This document shows positions 9,346 to 17,448 of a DNA stretch of 64,000 nucleotides, piece by piece. A model generated the notes under the pieces. That model made no database searches and was not told the DNA's origin. It saw only the letters and a list, made by a program, of their open reading frames with translations. Location of the stretch: assembly GCA_963787195.1 (NCBI GenBank), contig CAWBCI010000042.1, positions 1 to 64,000 on the forward strand. Direction: 5' to 3'. The DNA comes from CAWBCI01 sp963787195. Lineage in GTDB: Bacteria > Bacteroidota > Bacteroidia > Bacteroidales > JAGOPY01. Numbering within the stretch: position 1 is the first letter of the stretch; every line of letters starts with the position of its first letter. The translations under genes were made by a program, and so were the position numbers.

Positions 9346-11409
9346 TTACTTCACTTCACTTCCGTTTTCAAAGACATCCCAGGATGAGATCAGGCTGAGC
9401 TTGCCATCGGGGTTTTCGGCCGAGAGGATCATGCCCTGCGACTCTATCCCGCGTAGCTTGCGGGGTGCAAGGTTCACCAGTAGTGCAACCTGCTTGCCCA
9501 CCAGGTCTTCCGCTTTGTAATGTTCGGCGATACCTGAAACGATGGTCCGTTTGTCAAGTCCGGTATCAATGGTGAGTTTCAGAAGTTTGTCGGCTTTTGG
9601 CACTTTCACCGCTTCCAAAACAGTTCCGATGCGGATATCCAGCTTGGCGAAGTCCTCGTAAGCGATGGTATCTTTCTGCGGGCTTATTTTCTGACTAGCG
9701 GCTGTTGCAGCTTCATTATCGATTTTAGTCTGTTTGAGTTTATTGACCTGGGCCTCAATCACGCTGTCCTCTATCCTATCAAAAAGATACTCAGCCTGCC
9801 CTATCTGGTGGCCAGCTTCCAGTAATTCGGGATTGCCGGCAACGTCCCACTTGCGTATGGGCAGATTCATCATGCTGCTCAGGTGAACCGATGTGAAAGG
9901 CAGGAAGGGTTCGCATAAAATAGCAAGGTTGGCGCAGATCTCCAGTGAGATGTTCAGTATGGTCTTCACCCTTTCGGGGTCTGTTTTGAAAACCTTCCAT
10001 GGCTCGGCGTCGGTCAGATATTTGTTTCCAAGACGGGCCAGGTTCATCATCTCAGCAAGGGCTTCCCGGAAATGGAAGATCTCCAGCTTAGCGCCTATAC
10101 GGCCGGGGAAAGTTGCAATTTCTTCAATTGCGGCCTTGTCGGAATCACTTAATTGTCCTCGCTCCGGGACTTTCCCTTCGAAATACTTATGGGTGAGCAC
10201 CACGGTCCGGTTCACGAAATTCCCGAAAATTGCCAGAAGTTCGCTGTTATTCCGGGCCTGGAAATCCTTCCAGGTAAAGTCATTGTCCTTGGTCTCGGGG
10301 GCATTGGTGGTGAGGGCATACCGAAGCACATCCTGCTTCCCGGGGAAATCCTGCAGGTATTCATGCAACCACACGGCCCAGTTCCGGCTGGTGGATATCT
10401 TGTCGTTTTCCAGGTTCATAAACTCGAAGGCCGGCACATTGTCGGGCAAAATGAAAGTCCCTTCCTTCTTCAAAATGGAAGGGAATATGATACAATGGAA
10501 AACGATATTGTCTTTCCCGATGAAATGGATGAGGCGGCTTTCCTCATCTTTCCAGTAAGGTTTCCAGTCTTTTCCCGTCTGTTGTGACCATTCTTTGCTT
10601 GCCGATATATAGCCTATAGGTGCATCAAACCATACATAGAGAACTTTTCCTTCCGTACCAGGCAAAGGAACCTTCACACCCCAGTCCAGGTCACGAGTGA
10701 CGGCCCTGGGCTGCAGGCCGGTATCCAGCCATGATTTGCATTGCCCGTAAACATTGGGTTTCCAGTCTTCCTTATGGCCTTCGATGATCCATTCATGCAG
10801 CCAGCCCTGGTACTTATCAAGGGGAAGATACCAGTGTTTAGTCTCTTTCTTTACAGGGATATTCCCGCTAAGGGCTGAATGGGGATTGATCAGGTCGTCT
10901 GGACTGAGGGAAGTGCCACAGTTTTCACATTGGTCGCCATAGGCTTTGTCGTAATTGCAATGCGGGCAGGTGCCGGTAATATAGCGGTCGGCCAGGAATT
11001 GACCGGCTTCAGCATCGTAGTATTGAAGGCTGGTTTTTTCGATGAATTCCCCTTTTTCATATAAGGTGGTGAAGAATTCAGAAGCGGTTTCGTGGTGTAT
11101 GGGATTGGATGTCCTCGAATAAATGTCGAATGATATCCCGAATTCTTTAAAAGATTCCTTGATGATTTTATGATATTTGTCGACGATGGCCTGGGGCGAC
11201 ACTCCCAGCTGGCGCGCTTTAATCGTAATTGGCACCCCGTGTTCATCCGATCCACCTATAAACAACACATCCGTTCCCTTAGAACGAAGGTAGCGGACAT
11301 AAATATCAGCCGGAATATATACTCCTGCCAGGTGCCCGATATGAATGGGCCCGTTGGCATAGGGCAGTGCAGAAGTAACCGTGTAACGCTTCCAGTTTTT
11401 CGTTTCCAT
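9346..11409 (-). CDS. metG: Methionyl-tRNA synthetase
   Basis: This enzyme charges tRNA-Met for initiation and elongation in the cytoplasm. I chose ATG 11409 (METKNWKRYTVTSALPYANG), giving 687 residues; an upstream in-frame ATG at 11499 would add 30 residues of poor quality and cross the promoter. Visible motifs: class I HIGH as H23-I-G-H26, a zinc-binding insert CPHCNYDKAYGDQCENCG, a KMSKS variant KISTS, a helical anticodon-binding domain, and a C-terminal EMAP-II-like tRNA-binding domain (FAKLDIRIGTVLEAVKVPKA) used for dimerisation. It is transcribed divergently from the LD-carboxypeptidase gene. Confidence 0.97.
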   Translation of the reverse strand: METKNWKRYTVTSALPYANGPIHIGHLAGVYIPADIYVRYLRSKGTDVLFIGGSDEHGVPITIKARQLGVSPQAIVDKYHKIIKESFKEFGISFDIYSRTSNPIHHETASEFFTTLYEKGEFIEKTSLQYYDAEAGQFLADRYITGTCPHCNYDKAYGDQCENCGTSLSPDDLINPHSALSGNIPVKKETKHWYLPLDKYQGWLHEWIIEGHKEDWKPNVYGQCKSWLDTGLQPRAVTRDLDWGVKVPLPGTEGKVLYVWFDAPIGYISASKEWSQQTGKDWKPYWKDEESRLIHFIGKDNIVFHCIIFPSILKKEGTFILPDNVPAFEFMNLENDKISTSRNWAVWLHEYLQDFPGKQDVLRYALTTNAPETKDNDFTWKDFQARNNSELLAIFGNFVNRTVVLTHKYFEGKVPERGQLSDSDKAAIEEIATFPGRIGAKLEIFHFREALAEMMNLARLGNKYLTDAEPWKVFKTDPERVKTILNISLEICANLAILCEPFLPFTSVHLSSMMNLPIRKWDVAGNPELLEAGHQIGQAEYLFDRIEDSVIEAQVNKLKQTKIDNEAATAASQKISPQKDTIAYEDFAKLDIRIGTVLEAVKVPKADKLLKLTIDTGLDKRTIVSGIAEHYKAEDLVGKQVALLVNLAPRKLRGIESQGMILSAENPDGKLSLISSWDVFENGSEVK

Positions 11410-11438
11410 AACAATCTTTTCAGGAATAAAAATATCAG

Positions 11439-11447
11439 GCAAAAGTA
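11439..11447 (-). promoter_or_regulatory. -7 promoter element of metG
   Basis: The minus strand reads TACTTTTGC, an exact match to the Bacteroidota consensus TAnnTTTG, about 30 bases before the metG start. The -33 TTG is not clear. Confidence 0.6.
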
Positions 11448-11500
11448 TAAAATATAAGGGATAATATAGGTGAAGGCGTACCAAAGAGATGAAATGCATA

Positions 11501-11508
11501 TAACTTTG
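11501..11508 (+). promoter_or_regulatory. -7 promoter element of the LD-carboxypeptidase gene
   Basis: TAACTTTG ends 12 bases before ATG 11521, which predicts a very short 5' leader. Confidence 0.55.
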
Positions 11509-11520
11509 TGTTCATCTATT

Positions 11521-12426
11521 ATGAAAAATATAAGTCCTCCATACCTGCAAAAAGGCGATCGTATCGCCATTGTTTCCCCTGCCAGGAAAATCCGTCCGCA
11601 GGAAGTTGAAAATGCCGTGAAAGCATTTGAATCCTGGGGATTGGAAGTGATACAGGGGGAACATCTCTTTTCCTCCGACCGGCAATTTGCCGGTTCCGAC
11701 GAACAAAGAACGGCCGACTTCCAGCACATGCTCGACGATCCATCTATAAAAGCTATCATGGCTTCCAGGGGTGGCTATGGAACAGTCCGTATCGTCGATA
11801 AGCTCAACTTCGACAAATTCGTCGAAAATCCTAAATGGATCATTGGTTACAGCGATATAACCGTACTGCATTCCCATATAAACCGGCATTTTGGAATTGA
11901 AACCATGCATGCGGTCATGCCGGTCAATTTCAAAGGGCATTGCGAGCGCAACCCTTCGGTGACTTCTCTTAAGAAAGCACTTTATGGTAAAGACCTGCTT
12001 TATAAATTTCCGGCAGGTGATTATTGCCGCAAGGGAGATTGCGAGGCCCAACTGGTTGGCGGGAACCTTTCTATTTTATACAGCCTTACCAATACCAGCT
12101 CGGATATCAGCACTATCGGGAAGATTCTTTTTCTGGAAGATATCGATGAATATCTTTATCATATAGACCGTATGATGATGAACCTGAAACGCTCGGGTAA
12201 GCTGGAAAACCTGGCTGGCCTGGTAGTCGGGGGCATGACAGGCATGCGTGATAATGAAGTCCCTTATGACCGCACAGCCAACGAGATCATAGCAGAAGCA
12301 GTGGAGGATTATGATTACCCTGTTTGCTATAATTTCCCTGCCGGCCACCTCGACGACAACCGCGCGCTTATCCTTGGACGCAATGTAAAGATGAGGGTTG
12401 GGGAAGACGTTGAGCTTCAGTTCTAA
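11521..12426 (+). CDS. LD-carboxypeptidase (peptidase family S66)
   Basis: The 301-residue protein matches the S66 family (LdcA/MccF), which removes the terminal D-alanine from the tetrapeptide during peptidoglycan recycling, or cleaves related amides. The start at 11521 (MKNISPPYLQKGDRIAIVSP) follows a promoter and begins at the usual family N-terminus. The catalytic triad can be placed: Ser111 in GYSDIT, Glu206 in FLEDIDEY and His276 in FPAGH. ASRGGYGTVR at 81-90 is the conserved substrate loop. There is no signal peptide, so it acts in the cytoplasm. It pairs loosely with the secreted amidase at the window's left end as part of wall metabolism. The two genes are not linked in an operon. 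Confidence 0.92.
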   Translation: MKNISPPYLQKGDRIAIVSPARKIRPQEVENAVKAFESWGLEVIQGEHLFSSDRQFAGSDEQRTADFQHMLDDPSIKAIMASRGGYGTVRIVDKLNFDKFVENPKWIIGYSDITVLHSHINRHFGIETMHAVMPVNFKGHCERNPSVTSLKKALYGKDLLYKFPAGDYCRKGDCEAQLVGGNLSILYSLTNTSSDISTIGKILFLEDIDEYLYHIDRMMMNLKRSGKLENLAGLVVGGMTGMRDNEVPYDRTANEIIAEAVEDYDYPVCYNFPAGHLDDNRALILGRNVKMRVGEDVELQF

Positions 12427-12485
12427 GTTCAAAGGGCAAAGGGCAAATTCAATGAGACTATCTTTTTATGAGTCCCGAATATTCG
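12427..12485 (+). repeat. Left part of two-hairpin repeat copy A (split by the IS)
   Basis: Starting just after the carboxypeptidase stop codon, this segment holds two AAAGGGC heptamers, CAATGAGACT and half of a palindrome (GTCCCGAATATTC). Together with 13944-14032 it rebuilds a sequence that reappears inverted at 14965-15092. Confidence 0.75.
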
Positions 12486-13944
12486 TATTGGCGTCAAGTT
12501 AAAATAACAGGAATTAACAATAGGGTGTTAAAAATAAGGTCGTTATACAGATTTCATTAAATAACAAAAAGGGCAACTTGTGATTCAAAACACGACTAAT
12601 GAAAACAAGAAGCCCTTTTGGGAACAGTTCCTTATACAAAGGAAACAAAATTTCAAAGATTTTCAGTTCACATGCGATAAATAAAATTGGAGAGAAGAGT
12701 GGTTACAAGAAAAGGAATAGTGGAAAGATTAGTGCCAGAAATTTAATTGTAGGTTTTATGCTGATGGTTTCCAAAAACCGTAATACATACGAGAGTTGGG
12801 CACAGGAAATTTCTTTGCTGATTAAATCTCTGGTAAGCAAACAAGCCATCGAAGAACGCATGGGTCCGGAAACAACCAGTATGGTGAAAATGGTCCTGGA
12901 AGAGAAATTAGAGGGAAGTTTAATAAGAAAAAGGCAAGCCGATAGAAAAAGCATTCAGAAGTTTAGATCAATTAAAATAGAAGATAGTACAACTATTAAA
13001 TTACCCGATGAGTTGTCAGATGTTTTTTCGGGCAACGTATCTAAGGGGAAAAAGAAATCACAAATAAAGATACATGCCCTGTTTGATTTAACTCATCATG
13101 TCTTTCGCCTGATGGATTTGCATAGTTTTACAAGAAATGATCAGTCATTAGCGGCTCAAGCATTAACTTGTTTAGAACGAGGGGATTTATTACTTCGGGA
13201 CATGGGATTTCTGGTCTTGGATATATTAGAAAAGATCAATAGACAGGGGGCATATTTTATAAGCAGAAAGAAGTCCCAGATTAAGACGTTTGACCCGCAG
13301 ACGGCTAAGGAAATCGATTTACTCAAGGAACTTGGGAAAAAGAAAACCATTGATAAAATGGTATTGGTCGGTAAGAGTAGAAAACTTAAAATGCGCCTTG
13401 TTGTGGTGCCATTACCTGCGGATCAGGCTGCTGAAAGAAGAAGAAAAGCCAGACGGGATAGGGATAAGCGATTAAATCACAGCCAGGAATATTATGAATT
13501 GCTGGGGTACACCATTTTCATCACAAACTTAGCCCAATCCCAATGTACAGCGAATGAAATCATGAAATTATATGGCCTACGCTGGCAAATCGAAATCATT
13601 TTCAAGGCATGGAAAAGCTGTTTTTCAATTGAAAAGCTCATCCCTTCCAAATGTAATAATCCTGACAGAATCTATTGCATGGCCTATTTATGGCTCCTAT
13701 ATATCCTATTGTTTCATGTGGTATGGCTCAGCCAGTTTAAGTGGTCCAAAATACCAGAGGTGAACCTGAGTCTCCTAAAAATGGCCAGGTTTTTCTCGAT
13801 AAACTTTAATTTAATTTTTTGGAATAAACCTAGTGAATTAATCACCGATATTATTCTATCTAAATGCAGTTATGATAAACGATCCGATAGAATTAATATG
13901 ACTCAAAAATATAAAAACTTGATTACTTAGCTTGACGCCAATAC
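12485..13944 (+). mobile_element. IS4-family insertion sequence, about 1.46 kb, complete
   Basis: Terminal inverted repeats TATTGGCGTCAAG (12486-12498) and its complement (13931-13943) bound one transposase gene. The direct target duplication is 8-10 bp, at most CGAATATTCG (12476-12485 and 13944-13953). The exact edge is ambiguous because the target is palindromic. The transposase frame is intact, so the element looks recent and possibly active. The unoccupied form of the same target survives at 15034-15051. Confidence 0.9.
12599..13930 (+). CDS. IS4-family DDE transposase
   Basis: A 443-residue transposase with DDE residues in order: D129 (IEDSTTIKLPDE), D201 (LLRDMGF) and E332. The E332 region fits the IS4 signature Y-x2-R-x3-E-x6-K exactly (Y325, R328, E332, K339). 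It cuts and joins the element ends during transposition. The gene fills most of the IS. The stop codon TAG at 13928-13930 directly abuts the right inverted repeat. Confidence 0.93.
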   Translation: MKTRSPFGNSSLYKGNKISKIFSSHAINKIGEKSGYKKRNSGKISARNLIVGFMLMVSKNRNTYESWAQEISLLIKSLVSKQAIEERMGPETTSMVKMVLEEKLEGSLIRKRQADRKSIQKFRSIKIEDSTTIKLPDELSDVFSGNVSKGKKKSQIKIHALFDLTHHVFRLMDLHSFTRNDQSLAAQALTCLERGDLLLRDMGFLVLDILEKINRQGAYFISRKKSQIKTFDPQTAKEIDLLKELGKKKTIDKMVLVGKSRKLKMRLVVVPLPADQAAERRRKARRDRDKRLNHSQEYYELLGYTIFITNLAQSQCTANEIMKLYGLRWQIEIIFKAWKSCFSIEKLIPSKCNNPDRIYCMAYLWLLYILLFHVVWLSQFKWSKIPEVNLSLLKMARFFSINFNLIFWNKPSELITDIILSKCSYDKRSDRINMTQKYKNLIT

Positions 13945-14032
13945 GAATATTCGGGACGAAATGAAAAGATTAAGTCGAATTAATCCCGCGAATGAAATGA
14001 AGCGGGAGTTGAAGTTAAGAAGTTATAAAGTG
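13944..14032 (+). repeat. Right part of two-hairpin repeat copy A
   Basis: It holds the second half of the target palindrome, then AAGTCGAATTAATCCCGC and a stem closing with GCGGGAG, then GTTGAAGTT. The same series appears in reverse complement at 14965-15092, so copies A and B bracket the four-helix-bundle gene at 14609. Confidence 0.75.
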
Positions 14033-14118
14033 ATTTCCTGAATTGCAATAACTTAACTTTCCTTACTAATCAGAGTAAACTTTCATATAAATAAAACCAT
14101 CCAAACTAATTATATAAT

Positions 14119-14365
14119 TAATTATCAATATTTTAATGCTCATGGACTTTTTTTCTTGGTGAATATTCTTAGTGCATTTGTGCTTTTGTGGCTATATCTG
14201 AAAAACAGCCATTTGTAAAGTTCCCTTGTAGCCACTAAAGCACCAAAACTCAAAGGTTTCACCAAGATTTATTCAAATTTTAAGTTTAAATATGGCTAAA
14301 GTTCGTCATTATTAGCGCCGTTGCCAGAGGGATATGTTCTTCAATCTGAAATCAGCCATCTGAAA
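14119..14365 (-). repeat. Copy 1 of a 250-bp dispersed palindromic repeat
   Basis: This is the reverse complement of a sequence at 41646-41900, with scattered differences. It contains a long imperfect hairpin: CTTGGTGAA at 14155 pairs with TTCACCAAG at 14258, and GTGCTTTTGTGGCTA (14180-14194) pairs with TAGCCACTAAAGCAC (14229-14243). Two ATCTGAA heptamers (14344-14350, 14358-14364) end it. No coding capacity. It is MITE-like in form, but no transposase with matching ends is seen. Confidence 0.7.
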
Positions 14366-14608
14366 TTTACCAGATACCTCCTGCGTCGGGATGACTCGTT
14401 TTTGATATTAGTAGTTTAGGCATGCCACCCCGCCTTCTCTTATATAATTTTGACCGTCATTCCGAGCGAAGCGAGGAAACTGGTAGCATCCGACTACATC
14501 CTATTTAGTGATGTCCAAAACAGATCTTATTAACTATTAACTTCTCTATAAAGTTATTAACAGGACAGGTATTTTTTGTTTTTTATTGGATTAACAGTAA
14601 AAATCCAA
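14366..14608 (+). other. Non-coding leader of the first four-helix-bundle gene
   Basis: It contains a GTCATTCCGAGCGAAGCGAG segment (about 14456-14475), of a kind often seen as intergenic repeats, and then about 45 bases (14560-14608) that resemble the bases just before the second four-helix gene: GACAGGTAT, a T-rich tract, then TTGGATTAACAG. Confidence 0.45.
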
Positions 14609-14968
14609 ATGGAAGGTCCGGTTTACAGGAAAAGTATAGAATTTTCGATACAGGTAATAGGTCTTTATAAAGAAATGATCAAAAATCAGGAACACATCAT
14701 TTCTAAACAATTATTGAAGTCCGGGACAAGCATCGGAGCTAATGTCCATGAAGCTACATCAGCTCAAAGCAAGAAAGATTTCATAAATAAAATGTCAATT
14801 GCCCTCAATGAAGCCAAAGAAACAAGATACTGGCTAATCATCTTATCAGAAGGAAATTTAGTTAGTTACAATTTTTCTGGATTGCTGGGTTTGGTTGATG
14901 AACTTATCAAAATCATCAGCAAAATAATTATCACCTCGAAAAACAACCTCATTAATAAAACTTCTTAA
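14609..14968 (+). CDS. Four-helix-bundle protein (23S rRNA IVS-protein family), copy 1
   Basis: The 119-residue protein begins at ATG 14609 (MEGPVYRKSIEF); the frame's upstream extension is not conserved with copy 2. It has the family core LLKSGTSIGANVHEATSAQSKKDFINKMSIALNEAKETRYWL, here named by its key parts SGTSIGANVHEA and ALNEAKET-YWL. Pfam/TIGRFAM members were first found inside intervening sequences of 23S rRNA genes; the Avd protein of diversity-generating retroelements shares the fold. Their biochemical role is not settled. About two-thirds of positions match the copy at 16934. The stop codon touches the start of an inverted-repeat arm. No reverse transcriptase or rRNA lies nearby. 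Confidence 0.88.
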   Translation: MEGPVYRKSIEFSIQVIGLYKEMIKNQEHIISKQLLKSGTSIGANVHEATSAQSKKDFINKMSIALNEAKETRYWLIILSEGNLVSYNFSGLLGLVDELIKIISKIIITSKNNLINKTS

Positions 14969-15092
14969 CTCTATAACTTCAACTCCCGCTTCATTTCATT
15001 CGCGGGATTAATTCGACTTAATCTTTTCATTTCGTCCCAAATATTCGGGACTCATAAAAAGATAGTCTCATTGAATTTGCCCTTTGCATCTT
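14965..15092 (-). repeat. Two-hairpin repeat copy B, with an empty IS target site
   Basis: It is the inverted counterpart of copy A. It includes GCGGGATTAATTCGACTT and the 18-bp near-palindrome GTCCCAAATATTCGGGAC (15034-15051), which is the uninterrupted version of the IS target, then AGTCTCATTGAATTTG and CCCTTTG. It ends just before the yraN start. Confidence 0.75.
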
Positions 15093-15118
15093 GAATTTTG
15101 AACTTAAGTTATAAAATT

Positions 15119-15484
15119 ATGGCAGAACATAATGAACTTGGAAAACAGGGGGAAGAACTGGCTCTGAAATACCTTAAAAAAGAAGGCTATGAGATCCTTG
15201 AAACCAATTGGAGGGCCGGTCGTTTCGAGATTGATATCATTGCAAAAAAAGGTGATTTCCTTGTAATAGTGGAGGTTAAAGCCAGGCAAAGCAATACGGT
15301 GGTAGAACCTGAATTTTCGGTTACCCGCCAGAAGCAGAAGTCGCTGATTACGGCGGCGAATATTTATATCAAGTGGAAAAATATAGATAAAGAGACCCGT
15401 TTTGATATCATTTCCATCATTATTAACCCGGAAGAGTTCAGGCTGAAACATATCCCGAATGCTTTTTATCCCACACTCCGTTAA
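15119..15484 (+). CDS. YraN/UPF0102 family nuclease-like protein
   Basis: A 121-residue protein starting at ATG 15119 (MAEHNELGKQGEELALKYL). It shows the family signature GxxGEELAxxYL near the N-terminus, then NWRAGRFEIDIIAKK and FLVIVEVKAR. This E-x-D plus E-V-K arrangement matches the Holliday-junction-resolvase/PD-(D/E)XK fold, so a DNA-processing role is likely but untested for most members. It is probably a former neighbour of the LD-carboxypeptidase gene, now separated by the IS and repeat block. No own promoter is evident. Confidence 0.9.
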   Translation: MAEHNELGKQGEELALKYLKKEGYEILETNWRAGRFEIDIIAKKGDFLVIVEVKARQSNTVVEPEFSVTRQKQKSLITAANIYIKWKNIDKETRFDIISIIINPEEFRLKHIPNAFYPTLR

Positions 15485-15501
15485 TGTATGAGTTAGTTTC
15501 G

Positions 15502-15510
15502 TAATTTTGT
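15502..15510 (+). promoter_or_regulatory. -7 promoter element of the pseudouridine synthase gene
   Basis: TAATTTTGT lies about 75 bases before the start at 15585. Confidence 0.5.
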
Positions 15511-15584
15511 AGCCGAATTGGCTATCCAATAAAATCGCCCCTAACTAAGCGGGAAATAAGCATTTATAAAATTCACCCATACAA

Positions 15585-16758
15585 ATGGCAATCAAAAAAG
15601 ATCCCCGGGAGGGGAACGCAGGAAGGTCCGGCAAAAGATCCGGAGACGACAAACCGGCAAAAAGGACCGGTAAAACAGATGGCACACGACCCAAATCAAG
15701 ACCCTATAAAGATGATTCTTCAGATGAGAAGAAATCTATTGGAAGGGGCAGGAAGAAAGAAGGGGAATATGTAAAGTTCAGAAGAGAAGGGCTCAAGAAG
15801 GACAGAAATGCTGCCGGTCCGGAAAAAAGGTCAAGCAGGTCAAAATCACGTGATGAAGGTTCTTCGGAAGAAAGGAAAAGCTATGGACGTGGAAGGACTA
15901 AAGATGGTGATTTTTCAAAGTTCAGCAGGGATAAACGCAAGCCTGTTTTTGGAAGGGGACCCGCCAGGCCACCCAGGGAGGATAAAGAAAGGACAGGTAC
16001 AAAAAGGCCGATAAAGAGTTGTCAAGAGAGTGAGAAGGCCCGATGATGGAATGATCAGGCTGAATAAATATATTGCCAATTCAGGGATCTGTTCTCGGCG
16101 TGAAGCCGATGAGCTGATAGCTGCCGGGGTGATCAAAGTGAATGGTGAAGTAGTGACAGAACTCGGCACGAAAATAAAGCCGGAAGATAAGGTGCAATAT
16201 GAAGACCAGCAGTTGAGAAACGAGAAAAACCGCTATCTTCTTCTGAATAAACCCAAAGGTTATATTACTACTACCGACGATCCCTTTGAGCGGAAAACTG
16301 TGATGTTGCTTGTGGAAAATGCCTGCAAGGAAAGGATTTACCCCGTAGGACGGCTCGACCGGAATACTACCGGTCTGCTTCTCTTTACCAATGACGGTGA
16401 CCTGGCTAAAAAACTCATGCACCCCCGTTCCAATGTGAAGAAATTATACCATGTTGTCCTCGATAAACCGATTTCGAAGAATGACATGCTGAAAATAGCA
16501 GAAGGTGTGGAACTGGAAGACGGAATGGTGAAGGTTGATAGTATTGCCTACGTTACCGATGCAAAGGATAAAAGAGAAGTGGGCCTTGAAATCCATATAG
16601 GAAAGAACCGCGTGGTAAGACGCCTTTTTGAAATTCTCGGATATAAAGTTGAGAAACTCGATCGGGTCACTTTCGGTAATCTTACCAAGAAAAATCTTGC
16701 CAGGGGAAAATGGCGCTTTTTGGATGAGAAGGAGATTGGGATGCTGAAGATGCTATAA
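15585..16758 (+). CDS. RluB/RsuA-type rRNA pseudouridine synthase with long basic N-terminal tail (frameshifted)
   Basis: Two frames join if one G is removed at 16037-16038, so that ...ESEK continues into PDDGMIRLNKYI; the reconstructed protein has about 390 residues. The first 150 residues are a low-complexity tail rich in Lys, Arg, Gly and Ser (GRGRKKEGEYVKF, GRGRTKDGDFSKF repeats), common on this enzyme in Bacteroidota and probably RNA-binding. Then come an S4 RNA-binding domain (LNKYIANSGICSRREADELI) and the catalytic domain with GRLDRNTTGLLLFTNDG, whose Asp is the nucleophile. It converts uridines in rRNA to pseudouridine. The exact target (16S or 23S) cannot be told from sequence alone. 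Confidence 0.88.
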
Positions 16759-16762
16759 ATTC

Positions 16763-16797
16763 AGTGTAGAGTTTAGAGTGTAGAGTGTAGAGTTTGA
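16763..16797 (+). repeat. Heptamer tandem repeat, left arm of the second four-helix element
   Basis: Five consecutive 7-base units (AGTGTAG, AGTTTAG, AGTGTAG, AGTGTAG, AGTTTGA) begin four bases after the synthase stop codon. The complement of this repeat appears at 17303-17337. Confidence 0.85.
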
Positions 16798-16933
16798 GTT
16801 AAAAAGTTAGGCAAGTTTAATTTATAGCGATTCATTTCCAAGGACATACAAATTAAGCTTTAATAGATTGAAGAAAAAGTTTCCAGCCAGACAGGTATAA
16901 TTGTATGTTTTTTGGATAAACAGGTAAAATATT

Positions 16934-17284
16934 ATGAAAGGGCCTGTTTATCAGAAAAGCATTAAGTTTTCAAGTAATATAATTCAGCTTTACAGGGAAC
17001 TTATTAAGATTAACGAATTCATTCTTTCTAAACAAATTGTCAGATCGGGAACCAGCATCGGTGCCAATGTCCACGAAGCAGGCTCATCCCAGAGCCGTAA
17101 GGATTTTATTTATAAAATGTCCATAGCCCTTAAGGAAGCCATGGAAACCAAATATTGGCTTGTAATTCTTGAAGACAGTAAACTTATCAATTATAATTAT
17201 CAGGACCTGCTTAATCAGGTCGAAGAACTTATCAAAATTATAAGCAGCATCCTTATTTCATCAAAAAAAAATCTAACTAAATAA
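16934..17284 (+). CDS. Four-helix-bundle protein (23S rRNA IVS-protein family), copy 2
   Basis: A 116-residue paralogue of the gene at 14609 (MKGPVYQKSIKFSSNIIQLY; core SGTSIGANVHEAGSSQSRKDF and ALKEAMETKYWL). As in copy 1, the upstream bases contain ACAGGTAT, a T-rich tract and GGATAAACAG, and the gene stops within 20 bases of an inverted-repeat arm. It lies alone between rluB-type and epimerase genes that have no functional link to it. The family is tied to IVS elements in rRNA and to retroelement accessory proteins; the function here is unknown. The frame is intact, unlike several neighbours. Confidence 0.88.
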   Translation: MKGPVYQKSIKFSSNIIQLYRELIKINEFILSKQIVRSGTSIGANVHEAGSSQSRKDFIYKMSIALKEAMETKYWLVILEDSKLINYNYQDLLNQVEELIKIISSILISSKKNLTK

Positions 17285-17302
17285 AAAAAAAGCACCAATT
17301 TA

Positions 17303-17337
17303 ACTCTACACTCTACATTCTACACTCTACACTCTGT
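17303..17337 (-). repeat. Heptamer tandem repeat, right arm of the second four-helix element
   Basis: Five 7-base units (ACTCTAC, ACTCTAC, ATTCTAC, ACTCTAC, ACTCTGT) are the reverse complement of the left arm at 16763-16797. The four-helix gene therefore sits in a 500-base loop between inverted heptamer arrays. Confidence 0.85.
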
Positions 17338-17413
17338 AAGTTAAAAGTTAATCAGTTATCTATGCCACCTTGATATTTTCCGAATTTAGGCCCTTGCTTT
17401 CAAATTATTTATC

Positions 17414-17422
17414 TACTTTTGT
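17414..17422 (+). promoter_or_regulatory. -7 promoter element of the methylmalonyl-CoA operon
   Basis: TACTTTTGT lies 26 bases before the epimerase start, with a TTG 17 bases upstream of it. Confidence 0.5.
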
Positions 17423-17448
17423 GAAAAAATTAACAATACCAACTCATT

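Noticed and set aside
9893..10558. A 221-residue plus-strand frame opposite metG
   Set aside because: It is antisense to a clear synthetase gene with all motifs present, and its composition follows from the opposite codons.
14609..17284. A diversity-generating retroelement, because of the Avd-like four-helix proteins
   Set aside because: There is no reverse transcriptase, template/variable repeat pair or C-type lectin target in the window.
14609..17284. True 23S rRNA intervening sequences
   Set aside because: No rRNA sequence flanks either gene; both neighbours are protein genes.
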